From positions 1-56,804 of the forward strand of contig CAZFPA010000008.1 of the NCBI GenBank assembly GCA_964520975.1: DNA of 56,804 bases, in the 5' to 3' direction. Shown one piece after another: positions 15,790-24,695 of the stretch (its first letter is position 1; the number at the start of each line of letters is the position of its first letter). This DNA is from CAZFPA01 sp964520975 (GTDB lineage Bacteria > Bacillota > Negativicutes > Selenomonadales > Selenomonadaceae). The notes under the pieces were generated by a model. It ran no database searches. It worked only from the letters and a program-made list of their open reading frames with translations, and had not been told where the DNA came from. A program made the position numbers and the translations under genes.

Positions 15790-18618
15790 ATGGAGAACTG
15801 CATAAAAATAAAGGGTGCGCGTGAGCACAATCTGAAAAATATCAACATTGAGATTCCGCGGGACAAGCTGGTGGTCATCACAGGGCTTTCGGGCTCCGGC
15901 AAGTCCTCGCTGGCGTTTGATACCATCTATGCCGAGGGGCAGCGGCGCTATGTGGAGTCGCTGTCGGCCTATGCCCGGCAGTTCCTGGGACAGATGGACA
16001 AGCCGGATGTAGACTACATCGAGGGGCTGTCCCCGGCCATTTCCATCGACCAGAAGACGACGAGCCGCAATCCGCGGTCTACGGTTGGAACGGTCACCGA
16101 AATTTACGATTATCTGCGCCTGCTGTTTGCCCGGGCAGGGCGTCCGCATTGTCCGAAATGCGGCAAGCCTATTGCCCAGCAGACTGTTGATCAGATGATG
16201 GATCAGCTGCAGGAACTGCCGGAGCGCACAAAGCTGATGGTCATGGCGCAGGTTGTGCGCGGCAAAAAGGGGGAGCACCGCAAGATCCTGGAGCATATCC
16301 GCCGCGAGGGCTATGTGCGTGTGCGCGTAGATGGAGAAGTTCTGGACGTCAATGAAGAGATCACGCTGGAAAAAAATAAAAAGCATACCATCGAGGTCGT
16401 TATCGACCGTCTCGTAATCCGTGAGGGCATTGCCCAGCGGCTGGCAGATTCACTGGAGACGGCCCTGAAGCTTGGCGATGGCGTGGTCTATGTACAGGTC
16501 GTCGATGGCGAGCTGCTGATGTTCAGCCAGAACTATGCCTGTGTGGATTGCGGCATCAGTCTGCCGGAGCTTGCCCCCCGCATGTTTTCCTTCAATAATC
16601 CCTTTGGTGCCTGTCCGGCCTGCAGCGGACTCGGCAGCAACATGGAATTCGACCTGGATCTCGTGCTGCCCAATCCGGAGATGACCTTTGCCGATGGCGT
16701 CTTTGCCCCGTTGTCGAAGAACCTGAACTCCTATGCCATGTGCCAGATCGATGCGGTGCTGCGCCGCTATCATTATACGGTGGACACTCCCTGGAACGAA
16801 GTGGATAAAAAGACGCAGCAGGTGCTGCTCTATGGTTCGGGCGAGGAAAAATTCGATTACAGCTATGAGAATATGTATGGTGAATATAAGGAATACCATA
16901 ATACCTTTGAGGGCGTGATGCCGCTTTTGGCCCGCCGGTATCGGGAAACGGATTCCGATGAGATGCGGGAGAGCTATGAGAACTATATGAGCGAAACGCT
17001 CTGCCCGGTTTGCCATGGGGCGCGGCTGAAGCCGGAGACCCTGGCGGTGAAGGTCGGCGGGAAGAATATTTATGAGGTGACACAGCTCACCATCCGGGAA
17101 TGCGATGCCTTTTTCGGCTCGCTGGAGCTCACGGCACGCGAGCAGAAGATTGCCGGGCAGGTGCTGAAGGAGATTCATGCGCGGCTGGGCTTTCTCATTA
17201 CTGTCGGGCTGGACTATCTCACGCTGGCCCGGGCGGCCGGAACACTGTCCGGCGGTGAGGCACAGCGCATCCGGCTCGCGACGCAGATCGGCTCGGGGCT
17301 GGTTGGTGTTCTCTACATCCTCGATGAGCCGAGCATCGGCCTGCATCAGCGGGACAACAACCGGCTGCTGGAGGCATTGCGCCATCTGCGGGATCTCGGG
17401 AATACCCTCATCGTTGTTGAACATGATGAGGATACGATGTATGCGGCGGACCATATCATCGATATCGGTCCGGGCGCGGGAGAAAACGGCGGCCGGGTCA
17501 TTGCGCAGGGCACAGCGGAGGAGATCAAACAGGTGCCCGAGTCCATTACCGGACAGTACCTGAGCCGGGCGAAATACATTCCATTGCCGGCCCGGCGCCG
17601 CACCGGCAACGGCAGCTGTATCGAGGTCGTAGGGGCCGCGCAGAACAATCTCAAGGACCTGCGGGTGAAATTCCCCCTGGGCGTGTTCACGGTGGTCACG
17701 GGCGTATCCGGCTCCGGCAAGAGCACGCTGGTGAATGAGATCCTTTATAAGGGGCTGGCTTCCAAGCTTTACCATGCGAAGGGCAAGCCGGGAAAATTCA
17801 AGAAAATCAATGGACTGAAGAACATTGACAAGATCATTGATATCGATCAGTCACCGATTGGCCGCACGCCGCGCTCGAATCCGGCTACGTATACAGGAGT
17901 ATTCGATATGATACGCACGCTGTTCAGCCAGACGAGTGAGGCCAAGGTGCGCGGCTACAAGCCGGGCCGGTTCAGCTTCAATGTGAAGGGCGGCCGCTGT
18001 GAGGCCTGCCGGGGCGATGGCATCATCAAGATCGAGATGCACTTCCTGCCGGATGTATATGTTCCCTGCGAGGTCTGCAAGGGCGCCCGTTACAACCGGG
18101 AGACACTTGAGGTGCGCTACAAGGGGAAGACAATCTCCGATGTGTTGAATATGGTCATCGATGAGGCTGTGGAATTCTTTAAGAACGTGCCAAGCATAGC
18201 CCGTAAGCTCAAGGTCATCCAGGATGTCGGGCTTGGCTATATCAAGCTTGGACAGCCGGCCACTACACTGTCCGGGGGTGAGGCACAGCGGGTGAAGCTC
18301 GCCACTGAGCTGGCCCGCCGCTCGACAGGAAAGACCCTGTACATTCTCGATGAACCGACGACCGGGCTGCATACGGCCGATATTCATAAGCTGCTGGAGA
18401 TCCTGCAGCGTCTCGTCGAGGGCGGTGATACCGTCATTGTCATCGAGCATAATCTCGATGTGATCAAGACGGCGGACCATATCATCGACCTCGGTCCCGA
18501 GGGCGGCGATCAGGGCGGCACTATTGTCGCGGAGGGTCGCCCGGAGGATATCGTGAAGGTTCCGGAATCCTATACGGGGAAATTCCTCAAGCCGTTGCTG
18601 GAGGAGAAATTTTGCTGA
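15790..18618 (+). CDS. uvrA: Excinuclease ABC subunit A
   Basis: UvrA is the ABC-type ATPase that scans DNA and loads UvrB. It has 942 residues with two ATPase modules. The first Walker A (GLSGSGKSS) is near 32-39, the second (GVSGSGKSTL) near 638, and each has an LSGGEAQR signature. Zinc-binding Cys pairs are visible near 121 (CPKC), 251 (CVDC), 275 (CPAC) and 405 (CPVC), with the DNA-binding zinc finger near 737 (CEAC) and 760 (CEVC). The IDQSPIGRTPRSNPATYTG segment is diagnostic. ATG start behind ACAGGTGG. It may also receive read-through from uvrB, as no strong terminator separates them. Confidence 0.98.
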   Translation: MENCIKIKGAREHNLKNINIEIPRDKLVVITGLSGSGKSSLAFDTIYAEGQRRYVESLSAYARQFLGQMDKPDVDYIEGLSPAISIDQKTTSRNPRSTVGTVTEIYDYLRLLFARAGRPHCPKCGKPIAQQTVDQMMDQLQELPERTKLMVMAQVVRGKKGEHRKILEHIRREGYVRVRVDGEVLDVNEEITLEKNKKHTIEVVIDRLVIREGIAQRLADSLETALKLGDGVVYVQVVDGELLMFSQNYACVDCGISLPELAPRMFSFNNPFGACPACSGLGSNMEFDLDLVLPNPEMTFADGVFAPLSKNLNSYAMCQIDAVLRRYHYTVDTPWNEVDKKTQQVLLYGSGEEKFDYSYENMYGEYKEYHNTFEGVMPLLARRYRETDSDEMRESYENYMSETLCPVCHGARLKPETLAVKVGGKNIYEVTQLTIRECDAFFGSLELTAREQKIAGQVLKEIHARLGFLITVGLDYLTLARAAGTLSGGEAQRIRLATQIGSGLVGVLYILDEPSIGLHQRDNNRLLEALRHLRDLGNTLIVVEHDEDTMYAADHIIDIGPGAGENGGRVIAQGTAEEIKQVPESITGQYLSRAKYIPLPARRRTGNGSCIEVVGAAQNNLKDLRVKFPLGVFTVVTGVSGSGKSTLVNEILYKGLASKLYHAKGKPGKFKKINGLKNIDKIIDIDQSPIGRTPRSNPATYTGVFDMIRTLFSQTSEAKVRGYKPGRFSFNVKGGRCEACRGDGIIKIEMHFLPDVYVPCEVCKGARYNRETLEVRYKGKTISDVLNMVIDEAVEFFKNVPSIARKLKVIQDVGLGYIKLGQPATTLSGGEAQRVKLATELARRSTGKTLYILDEPTTGLHTADIHKLLEILQRLVEGGDTVIVIEHNLDVIKTADHIIDLGPEGGDQGGTIVAEGRPEDIVKVPESYTGKFLKPLLEEKFC

Positions 18619-18645
18619 GCTGAATGGGCCGGAAGCATAGAATAT

Positions 18646-18680
18646 AAAAATGCCGCCGGCGCAGATAAGCGCCGGCGGCA
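18646..18680 (-). terminator. Terminator between convergent uvrA and accC
   Basis: A perfect 12-bp stem (TGCCGCCGGCGC and its complement) with a 6-nt loop. Read on the minus strand it is followed by TTTTTAT, making it a good accC terminator. On the plus strand the tail is weak, but the stem could also serve uvrA. Confidence 0.85.
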
Positions 18681-18697
18681 TTGCTGTCAGAGAAGAG

Positions 18698-20047
18698 TTA
18701 TGCACGGTTTGGTGACTGTTCGTAGGCGGGCAGGCGGTTCCGAATGAACTGCGTATCGATGTTTCCCGTCCGGAAATAGTCATCCGCCAGGATGTGCTGG
18801 TGCAGGGGAATGGTGGTGCGGATGCCCTTTACCTGGAATTCGTTGATGGCCCGCTGCATGATCTTGATGGCATCCCCGCGGGTGCGCCCATGCGTGACGA
18901 TCTTGGCAATCAGGGAATCATAATACGGTTCAATGGTCAGTCCGGCATCAAAGCCGCTGTCAAAACGTACCCGCGGGCCGCCCGGCTCGTGCCAGCCCGT
19001 GATGGTCCCCGGGGAGGGGAGAAATCCATTGTCTGGGTCTTCGGCGTTGATGCGGCATTCGATGGCGTGACCGGTGAAGGTCACATCCTTTTGTTCGAAG
19101 TCCAGCGGTTCGCCGGCGGCCAGCCGGATCTGGGTGCGCACGAGGTCTATGCCGGTAACGGCTTCGGTTACGCCATGCTCGACCTGGATGCGCGGGTTGA
19201 TTTCCATAAAGTAGAATTCATTATTGGAGAGGTCGAGCAGGAACTCCACGGTGCCGATGTTGGTGTAGTGGACGCTCTTGGCGGCCTTGATGGCCAGGGT
19301 GCCGACACGCTTGCGCATCTCGTGCGTGAGGGCAGCGGAAGGGGATTCCTCCAGGAGCTTCTGATTACGGCGCTGCAGAGAGCATTCGCGCTCGCCCAGA
19401 TGGAGTACCGTGCCGAAGTTATCAGCGACGATCTGCACCTCAATATGGCGGGAGCGCTCAATATAGTGTTCGAAATAGAATTTCGTTTTTGTTATGTCTG
19501 TGAGCTGCAGTACGGAACGCAGCTCGTCCTCGTTGTGGGCGGTGTACATGCCCTTGCCGCCGCCACCGGATACGGGCTTGAGGATGACCGGATAGCCTAC
19601 CTCACGCGCGGCTTCTATTGCCATCGCGTTGCCGGTCAGCGGTTCGCTTCCCTTGGCCATAGGGATGCCGGAGGGGAGCATGGCCGCGCGGGCAATGTCC
19701 TTGTCGCCTACCTGCCGGATGGTTTCAGCCAGTGGCCCGATCCAGGTCAGGCCGGCAGCGGCGACGCGGTCAGCAAAGGTAGCGTTTTCTGAAAGAAAGC
19801 CGTAGCCGGGATGGATGGCGTCGGCTCCGCTGTTTTTGGCGGCCTCGAGAATGGCATCCATGTTCAGATAGCTCTCAGCAGCATCAGCCGGGCCGATACA
19901 GCAGGTGATATCGGCCAGCTGCACATGCAGTGCGGAAGCATCCGCCTCTGAGTAAACGGCAACGGTCTCAATCCCCATTTCCTGGCAGGCACGGATGATG
20001 CGGACGGCGATTTCGCCGCGATTGGCAATCAGAATTCTCTTGAACAT
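18698..20047 (-). CDS. accC: Biotin carboxylase (AccC-like), stand-alone
   Basis: 449 residues of the biotin carboxylase fold. It uses ATP and bicarbonate to carboxylate biotin on a carrier protein, the first half-reaction of acetyl-CoA or pyruvate carboxylases. It begins FKRILIANRGEIAVR, has the ATP-grasp glycine loop SGGGGKGM, RECSLQRRNQKLLEE, and the catalytic strand MEINPRIQVEHGVTE; the usual Pro after VEH is Gly here. No biotin carrier (accB) or carboxyltransferase gene is adjacent, so whether it serves acetyl-CoA carboxylase or another carboxylase is open. ATG behind GAGGAGG. It is the only reverse-strand gene between positions 1 and 26,600. Confidence 0.9.
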   Translation of the reverse strand: MFKRILIANRGEIAVRIIRACQEMGIETVAVYSEADASALHVQLADITCCIGPADAAESYLNMDAILEAAKNSGADAIHPGYGFLSENATFADRVAAAGLTWIGPLAETIRQVGDKDIARAAMLPSGIPMAKGSEPLTGNAMAIEAAREVGYPVILKPVSGGGGKGMYTAHNEDELRSVLQLTDITKTKFYFEHYIERSRHIEVQIVADNFGTVLHLGERECSLQRRNQKLLEESPSAALTHEMRKRVGTLAIKAAKSVHYTNIGTVEFLLDLSNNEFYFMEINPRIQVEHGVTEAVTGIDLVRTQIRLAAGEPLDFEQKDVTFTGHAIECRINAEDPDNGFLPSPGTITGWHEPGGPRVRFDSGFDAGLTIEPYYDSLIAKIVTHGRTRGDAIKIMQRAINEFQVKGIRTTIPLHQHILADDYFRTGNIDTQFIRNRLPAYEQSPNRA

Positions 20048-20110
20048 AAAAAAGCCTCCTCAAGTTATGTTACTAAGTATTAGGATGAAGTCTTAAATTT
20101 TACGATTACA

Positions 20111-20140
20111 ATTTTAACACATAACCATGCCTAAAAGCAA
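20111..20140 (-). promoter_or_regulatory. Candidate accC promoter
   Basis: On the minus strand, TTGCTT (complement at 20135-20140) and TAAAAT (complement at 20111-20116) with an 18-bp spacer, within the AT-rich 186-bp divergent region shared with uvrC. No convincing -35/-10 pair for uvrC was found on the plus strand; ATTATACAG near 20185 may be its -10. Confidence 0.4.
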
Positions 20141-20233
20141 TAATAAATTTCAGCTATCAGTTTAATATCTTTTAAGAATACATTATACAGCTATGTTTTT
20201 CGATGCTGGCTGTAGGAACAGAGGGTGATACAG

Positions 20234-22090
20234 ATGACCGATATCGTAGCGGAAAAGCTGCAGCTGCTGCCGGATTCTCCCGGCGTTTATATCATGAAGG
20301 ATGCGCAGGGAAAAATCATTTATGTGGGCAAGGCAATCGTGCTGAAAAATCGTGTACGGCAGTATTTTCAAAGCGGCAAGAACCATTCACCCAAGGTGCG
20401 GGCAATGGTGGCCCGCATTGCCGATTTTGAGACCATACTGACGGGCTCGGAGGTCGAGGCGCTCATTCTGGAGTGCAATCTCATCAAGAAGCATCGGCCG
20501 CACTACAATATCAGCCTGAAGGACGATAAAAGCTACCCCTATCTCAAGGTGACGGTACAGGAGGATTATCCGCGGGCTTTTATTACCCGGCGCATCCTGA
20601 AGGATGGGGCCCGCTACTTTGGCCCGTATACAAATGCCGGTGCGCTGCATGAGAGCCTGCGTCTGCTGCGGCGGTTGTTTCCGCTGCGTTCCTGCAAGCA
20701 CATGGATGTGGACCGTCCCTGTCTGGAGTATCATATCCATCGTTGCCTGGCCCCTTGTACGGGGGAAGTCGATCGCGAGGAATATGCGGCCATGATCCGC
20801 GAGGTCTGTCTTTTCATGGAGGGGCGTACCGAGGCGGTGGAAAAGGAGCTGGCCCGGCGTATGGCCGATGCGGCTGAGGCGCTGCAGTTCGAGCTGGCGG
20901 CGCGGCTGCGGGATCAGCTGCGCGCTGTGCGCAAGATTGCCGAAAAACAGCGCATCGTGACGGGCTCCGGCGATCAGGATGCGCTGGGCATGGCCCGCTC
21001 GGAGCTCGGCGTATGCGTGCAGATTTTCTTCATTCGCGGCGGCAAGATGGTGGGGCGCGAGCATTTCCTGCTGTCCGGAGCAGGGGAGGAGAGCGACGAG
21101 GCGGTGCTCTCCGCTTTTCTGAAGCAGTATTACCACCAGGCGGCTTTTGTGCCGCGGGAAGTTCTGCTGCCCTGTGGCCTGGAGGAACAGCCGCTGCTTG
21201 AGGAATGGCTGTCGGGCCGGAAAAAATCGCATGTACAGGTGCTTTGCCCCCAGCGGGGGACGAAGCGCGATATCGTGAATATGGCTGAGGGAAACGCGGC
21301 GAAATACCTTGCAGATGAGGCGGCGCGCCTCAAACAGGCGAACGCGCAGACTGTGGGAGCCATGGAGGAGCTCGGCCGCTATCTGCGTCTTGCCAAGCCG
21401 CCGCGGCGCATGGAATGCTTTGATATTTCCCATATCCAGGGTTCCGAGACGGTAGCCTCCATGGTGGTGTTCGAGGACGGCCTGCCCAAAAAATCAGATT
21501 ACCGGCGCTTCAAGATACGCAGTGCGGAGGGCAAGCCGGATGATTTTCTGTCCATGCGTGAGGTCACATCCCGGCGTTATGGAAAGGCGGCACCGGAGGA
21601 ACTGCCGGATCTCATCATCATCGATGGCGGCAAGGGACAGCTTTCTTCGGCGCTGGAGATCATTCGCGGGGCCGGTCATCTGACGGTCCCGGTGGTGGGG
21701 CTTGCCAAGCAATTTGAATACATCTTCACCGAGGGTGAATCCGATCCGGTGATCCTGCCGCGGCAGAGCCAGGCCCTGTACCTGGTGGAGCGCATCCGCG
21801 ATGAGGCGCATCGCTTTGCAATCACCTATCATCGCAAACTGCGCGGCAAGCGCAATATGGTTTCGGTGCTGGATCATATCGAGGGCATTGGCCCGAAGCG
21901 CCGCAAGCTGCTTTGGGACGCGTTCGGCAGCCTGGCAAAGATCCGGGAGGCTTCGGTCGAGGAGCTCGCCGCTATCGATGGGATGACCTTTCCGGCAGCG
22001 CAGGCCGTGTACAATTTTTTTGCCGCTCAGGCCCTGCTGCATGGGCAGGCGGCGGAAAAAGGCGTGCAGCCGGTGGCAAACCGTGTATAA
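20234..22090 (+). CDS. uvrC: Excinuclease ABC subunit C
   Basis: UvrC makes both incisions around a lesion in the UvrB-DNA complex. It has 618 residues. The N-terminal GIY-YIG nuclease (GVYIMKDAQGKIIYVGKA) makes the 3' cut. A UVR domain (LQFELAARLRDQLRAV) binds UvrB, and the RNase H-like nuclease (MECFDISHIQGSE, DLIIIDGGKGQL) makes the 5' cut. The C-terminal helix-hairpin-helix begins near residue 545 (HIEGIGPKRRKLL). The ATG at 20234 is 6 nt after GAGGGTG; an in-frame GTG at 20225 would overlap that site. The PHP gene follows 41 nt later. Confidence 0.97.
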   Translation: MTDIVAEKLQLLPDSPGVYIMKDAQGKIIYVGKAIVLKNRVRQYFQSGKNHSPKVRAMVARIADFETILTGSEVEALILECNLIKKHRPHYNISLKDDKSYPYLKVTVQEDYPRAFITRRILKDGARYFGPYTNAGALHESLRLLRRLFPLRSCKHMDVDRPCLEYHIHRCLAPCTGEVDREEYAAMIREVCLFMEGRTEAVEKELARRMADAAEALQFELAARLRDQLRAVRKIAEKQRIVTGSGDQDALGMARSELGVCVQIFFIRGGKMVGREHFLLSGAGEESDEAVLSAFLKQYYHQAAFVPREVLLPCGLEEQPLLEEWLSGRKKSHVQVLCPQRGTKRDIVNMAEGNAAKYLADEAARLKQANAQTVGAMEELGRYLRLAKPPRRMECFDISHIQGSETVASMVVFEDGLPKKSDYRRFKIRSAEGKPDDFLSMREVTSRRYGKAAPEELPDLIIIDGGKGQLSSALEIIRGAGHLTVPVVGLAKQFEYIFTEGESDPVILPRQSQALYLVERIRDEAHRFAITYHRKLRGKRNMVSVLDHIEGIGPKRRKLLWDAFGSLAKIREASVEELAAIDGMTFPAAQAVYNFFAAQALLHGQAAEKGVQPVANRV

Positions 22091-22131
22091 TGGTGTTAGA
22101 ATAAAGGCAGCACAGGTAAAGAGGGTTGCAT

Positions 22132-23028
22132 ATGAAAATGATTGACTTACATGTCCATTCGATTGTGTCGGATGGAAGCTATACGCCGACGGAAATTGCC
22201 GGACTGGCGGCTGAAAAGGGACTGGCGGGCTTTGCACTCACGGATCATGAATCCATTCAGGGGATTGATGAAGCAGCAGCGGCTGCGCACCGGCTGGGCG
22301 TGAGCTTCCTGCCCGGTATCGAGATCAGCGTCGAATATCGTGAGCGGCGCCTGCATATACTGGCTTTGGGATTTGTGCCGGAGCATCCGGCCTTTGTGGA
22401 GCTGTACCAAAAAATCCGGTCTGTTAAAGAGGCGAAGATACCGGAGCTTATTGATGGTATCCGTGCCCGGGGCATCGAGATTTCAGAGGATGTGGTGCGG
22501 CTGCACGCAGCGGGCCGTATCGACCGGTACGCGATCATGCGCTATCTGGTGGGGCTCAGGCTTTTTGACAGGGCGCAGCCGCTTTGGGATCAGTACATCA
22601 ATCCGGTTGTACGCGAGTTGGGCATCGATGGCGATGTGCCGGCTGCGGAGGTCTTTGCGGCCATCCATGCGGCAGGCGGCATCACCTCGCTGGCGCACTT
22701 CCACAAACGCATCGGTCTCAAGGGGCTTTCGCGGGCGGAGCAGGAGGCTGCTATCCGTGAGCTGCATGAACTGGGGCTCGATGGTATGGAGCAGTGGTAT
22801 CCGAGCTATACGGATGAGGATGCGGCATTTGCGGCACAGCTCATTGCAAAGTATGGTCTGCTGCCCACGGGCGGGACGGATTTCCATGGAACGAACCGTG
22901 TGGGCATCGAGCTGGGCAGCGGCTTTGAGAACAACCTGGCGGTTCCCTGGAGCGTTTTCGCAGCCATCGGAAAGCGCACCCGCGGCGCAGTTCTGGCGGA
23001 TGCAGTATGCCTCGAAAAAAGGCAGTGA
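22132..23028 (+). CDS. PHP-domain phosphoesterase, RNase AM/TrpH-like
   Basis: A 298-residue PHP-domain metal-dependent phosphoesterase resembling E. coli YciV (RNase AM) and 3',5'-nucleoside bisphosphate phosphatases. Metal-ligand motifs appear in family order: DLHVHSIVSDGS (H7, H9), LTDHES, GIEIS, LAHFHK, and GTDFHGTN near the C-terminus. The family removes 5' phosphates from short oligonucleotides or hydrolyses pAp-type nucleotides. The position just after uvrC could link it to clearing excised oligonucleotides, but that is only inference. The ATG at 22132 has GAGGG at 6 nt; an in-frame TTG lies two codons upstream. Confidence 0.85.
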   Translation: MKMIDLHVHSIVSDGSYTPTEIAGLAAEKGLAGFALTDHESIQGIDEAAAAAHRLGVSFLPGIEISVEYRERRLHILALGFVPEHPAFVELYQKIRSVKEAKIPELIDGIRARGIEISEDVVRLHAAGRIDRYAIMRYLVGLRLFDRAQPLWDQYINPVVRELGIDGDVPAAEVFAAIHAAGGITSLAHFHKRIGLKGLSRAEQEAAIRELHELGLDGMEQWYPSYTDEDAAFAAQLIAKYGLLPTGGTDFHGTNRVGIELGSGFENNLAVPWSVFAAIGKRTRGAVLADAVCLEKRQ

Positions 23029-23045
23029 ACGGGCGGAAAAAAAGA

Positions 23046-23073
23046 TTGTAAATCGCGGCATTCATGGTAATAT
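23046..23073 (+). promoter_or_regulatory. Rubredoxin promoter
   Basis: TTGTAA (23046-23051) and TAATAT (23068-23073), 16-bp spacer, about 49 nt before the start codon. Confidence 0.45.
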
Positions 23074-23121
23074 AGAGATAGACAGCGCGGCTGTACATGA
23101 AAACTTTAAGGAGGGCGTTTT

Positions 23122-23280
23122 ATGAAGAAATGGGTTTGTTCCGTTTGTGGATGGATTTATGATGAGGAGCTTGGAGATCCCGATTACGATCTGGCTCCCG
23201 GCGTGCCTTTCGAGGAGCTTCCGGATGATTTCGTCTGCCCGCTCTGCGGCGTAGGCAAAGACCAGTTTGAAGAACAGTAA
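23122..23280 (+). CDS. Rubredoxin
   Basis: A 52-residue single-iron electron carrier. The four iron ligands are C6 and C9 (CSVCG) and C39 and C42 (CPLCG), with the conserved aromatic and acidic core WIYDEELGDPDYDLAPG and the VPFEELPDDFVCP segment. In anaerobes rubredoxin passes electrons to rubrerythrin, superoxide reductase or flavodiiron proteins; a rubrerythrin gene lies 4 kb away. ATG behind AAGGAGGG. It has its own promoter and terminator. Confidence 0.96.
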   Translation: MKKWVCSVCGWIYDEELGDPDYDLAPGVPFEELPDDFVCPLCGVGKDQFEEQ

Positions 23281-23283
23281 GCA

Positions 23284-23314
23284 AGGAAGGGGCTGCCTGG
23301 CAGCCTCCTTTTTC
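23284..23314 (+). terminator. Terminator after rubredoxin
   Basis: GGCTG-CCTGG-CAGCC core with further A/G-C/T pairing at the base and a T-run (23309-23313), a few nt after the stop codon. Confidence 0.7.
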
Positions 23315-23405
23315 TGTCCGGGGCATTGTCTGCCGGGCAGGACAGCGATTGTGCAAAACGGATAAATATAATTAATGTTAAAATAAAATAATACCCGCTA
23401 ATTCA

Positions 23406-23434
23406 TTGATTTTTCAGAAGGATTTTGCTATAAT
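23406..23434 (+). promoter_or_regulatory. mdh promoter
   Basis: TTGATT (23406-23411) and consensus TATAAT (23429-23434), 17-bp spacer, leaving a leader of about 100 nt before mdh. Confidence 0.7.
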
Positions 23435-23443
23435 TTAACTCGT

Positions 23444-23464
23444 AAAGGGCTTTGGCTCTTTTTT
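23444..23464 (+). terminator. Terminator-like hairpin in the mdh leader
   Basis: AAAGGGC-TTTG-GCTCTTT (one G-T pair) followed by more T residues, starting 10 nt after the -10. An alternative stem, GGCTC (23454-23458) with GAGCC about 10 nt later, would break it. This suggests attenuation, but the stem is short. Confidence 0.4.
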
Positions 23465-23542
23465 ATTGAGCCGGGCGTCAGGACGGGCATTTTGGTTGTT
23501 GAGAGGGATGCTTCGTCGAAATAAAAGGAGGCTATTTTAATT

Positions 23543-24493
23543 ATGAAAGTAACAGTTGTTGGTGCAGGTAACGTCGGTGCTACAGTAGCTAACGTTCTTG
23601 CGACGAAAAAGTTTGCAAGCGAAGTTGTTCTGCTTGACATCAAAGAGGGCGTTTCCGAAGGTAAGGCAATGGATATGATGCAGACTGCACATATGCTGAA
23701 CTTTGACACGACGATCACTGGTGTTACGAATGACTATGCAGCTACGGCTGGTTCCAAGGTTATTGTTGTAACTTCTGGTATTCCTCGTAAGCCGGGCATG
23801 TCCCGTGAAGATCTCATCGGCACAAACGCTAAGATCGTAAAGAGCGTTGTCGATCAGGCTTTGAAATATTCTCCGGATGCTATCTTCGTTATCATCTCCA
23901 ACCCGATGGATGCTATGACGTACCTGACGCTGAAGGATTCCAAGCTCCCGCGTGAGCGCGTTATCGGCCAGGGCGGTATGCTCGACAGCAGCCGTTTCAG
24001 ATATTATCTTGCTGAGGCTCTTAAGGCAGCTGGTATCCCGGCTACTCCGACGGACATCGATGGCATGGTCATCGGCGGCCACAGCGACAAGACGATGGTT
24101 CCGCTCGCAAGCTATGCTACGTTCCGTGGCATCCCTGTAAGCCAGTACCTGAGCCAGGAAGCTATCGACGATGTAGTTGCCAAGACGAAGGTCGGCGGCG
24201 CTACGCTCACAAAGCTTCTCGGAACTTCCGCCTGGTATGCTCCGGGTGCAGCAGCAGCAGCTCTCGTAGAGGCTATTGCTACGGATGCTAAGAAGATGAT
24301 TCCTTGCTGCGTATACCTCGATGGCGAATACGGCGAAAAGGATCTCTGCATTGGCGTACCGGTTCTGCTTGGTGCCAAGGGCGTTGAGAAGATCATCGAC
24401 GTTAAGCTCGAAGGCGCAGAAAAAGACAAATTTGCAGAAAGCGTTGCAGCAGCTCGTCATACGAACTCCCTGCTCGGCGATGCTCTTAAATAA
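23543..24493 (+). CDS. mdh: Malate dehydrogenase (LDH-like type)
   Basis: An NAD-dependent 2-hydroxyacid dehydrogenase of 316 residues. The Rossmann motif GAGNVGATVA opens the protein. R82 in IPRKPGMSR marks malate rather than lactate specificity, where lactate dehydrogenases carry Gln. R88 is the second substrate arginine, and H180 in GGHSD is the catalytic histidine (Ser replaces the usual Gly). It would reduce oxaloacetate to malate on the reductive branch towards succinate/propionate, typical of Negativicutes, though the pathway itself is not in the window. Codon use is strongly biased (GCT, ATC, GTT, AAG), unlike the GC-richer neighbours, which suggests high expression. Confidence 0.93.
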   Translation: MKVTVVGAGNVGATVANVLATKKFASEVVLLDIKEGVSEGKAMDMMQTAHMLNFDTTITGVTNDYAATAGSKVIVVTSGIPRKPGMSREDLIGTNAKIVKSVVDQALKYSPDAIFVIISNPMDAMTYLTLKDSKLPRERVIGQGGMLDSSRFRYYLAEALKAAGIPATPTDIDGMVIGGHSDKTMVPLASYATFRGIPVSQYLSQEAIDDVVAKTKVGGATLTKLLGTSAWYAPGAAAAALVEAIATDAKKMIPCCVYLDGEYGEKDLCIGVPVLLGAKGVEKIIDVKLEGAEKDKFAESVAAARHTNSLLGDALK

Positions 24494-24507
24494 TTCCGTT
24501 GCTTATC

Positions 24508-24538
24508 AAAGGCTCCTGCTTCGGCAGGAGCCTTTTTT
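24508..24538 (+). terminator. Intrinsic terminator after mdh
   Basis: A perfect AAGGCTCCTGC stem with a TTCG tetraloop and a six-T run. Confidence 0.95.
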
Positions 24539-24625
24539 ATTGCCCCGAAAGTGCTGTGGTTATGTGTCTTTGCTCAAAATGTATGGAGAAAAAGGATTCT
24601 GCTAATAAGAAACTTAAATTAATTA

Positions 24626-24664
24626 ATAATTATTATTGACAAATAAAGGTGGAGACAGTATAAT
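24626..24664 (+). promoter_or_regulatory. Consensus promoter with overlapping Fur/PerR-like box
   Basis: An exact TTGACA (24636-24641) and exact TATAAT (24659-24664) with a 17-bp spacer. The core ATAATTATTAT (24626-24636), matching the central ATAATnATTAT of Fur/PerR boxes, runs into the -35. The promoter is as close to consensus as any here. The box is only suggestive because the region is AT-rich. Confidence 0.8.
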
Positions 24665-24695
24665 ATAAACATAGTCAACTTAAGGAGGAAATAAA

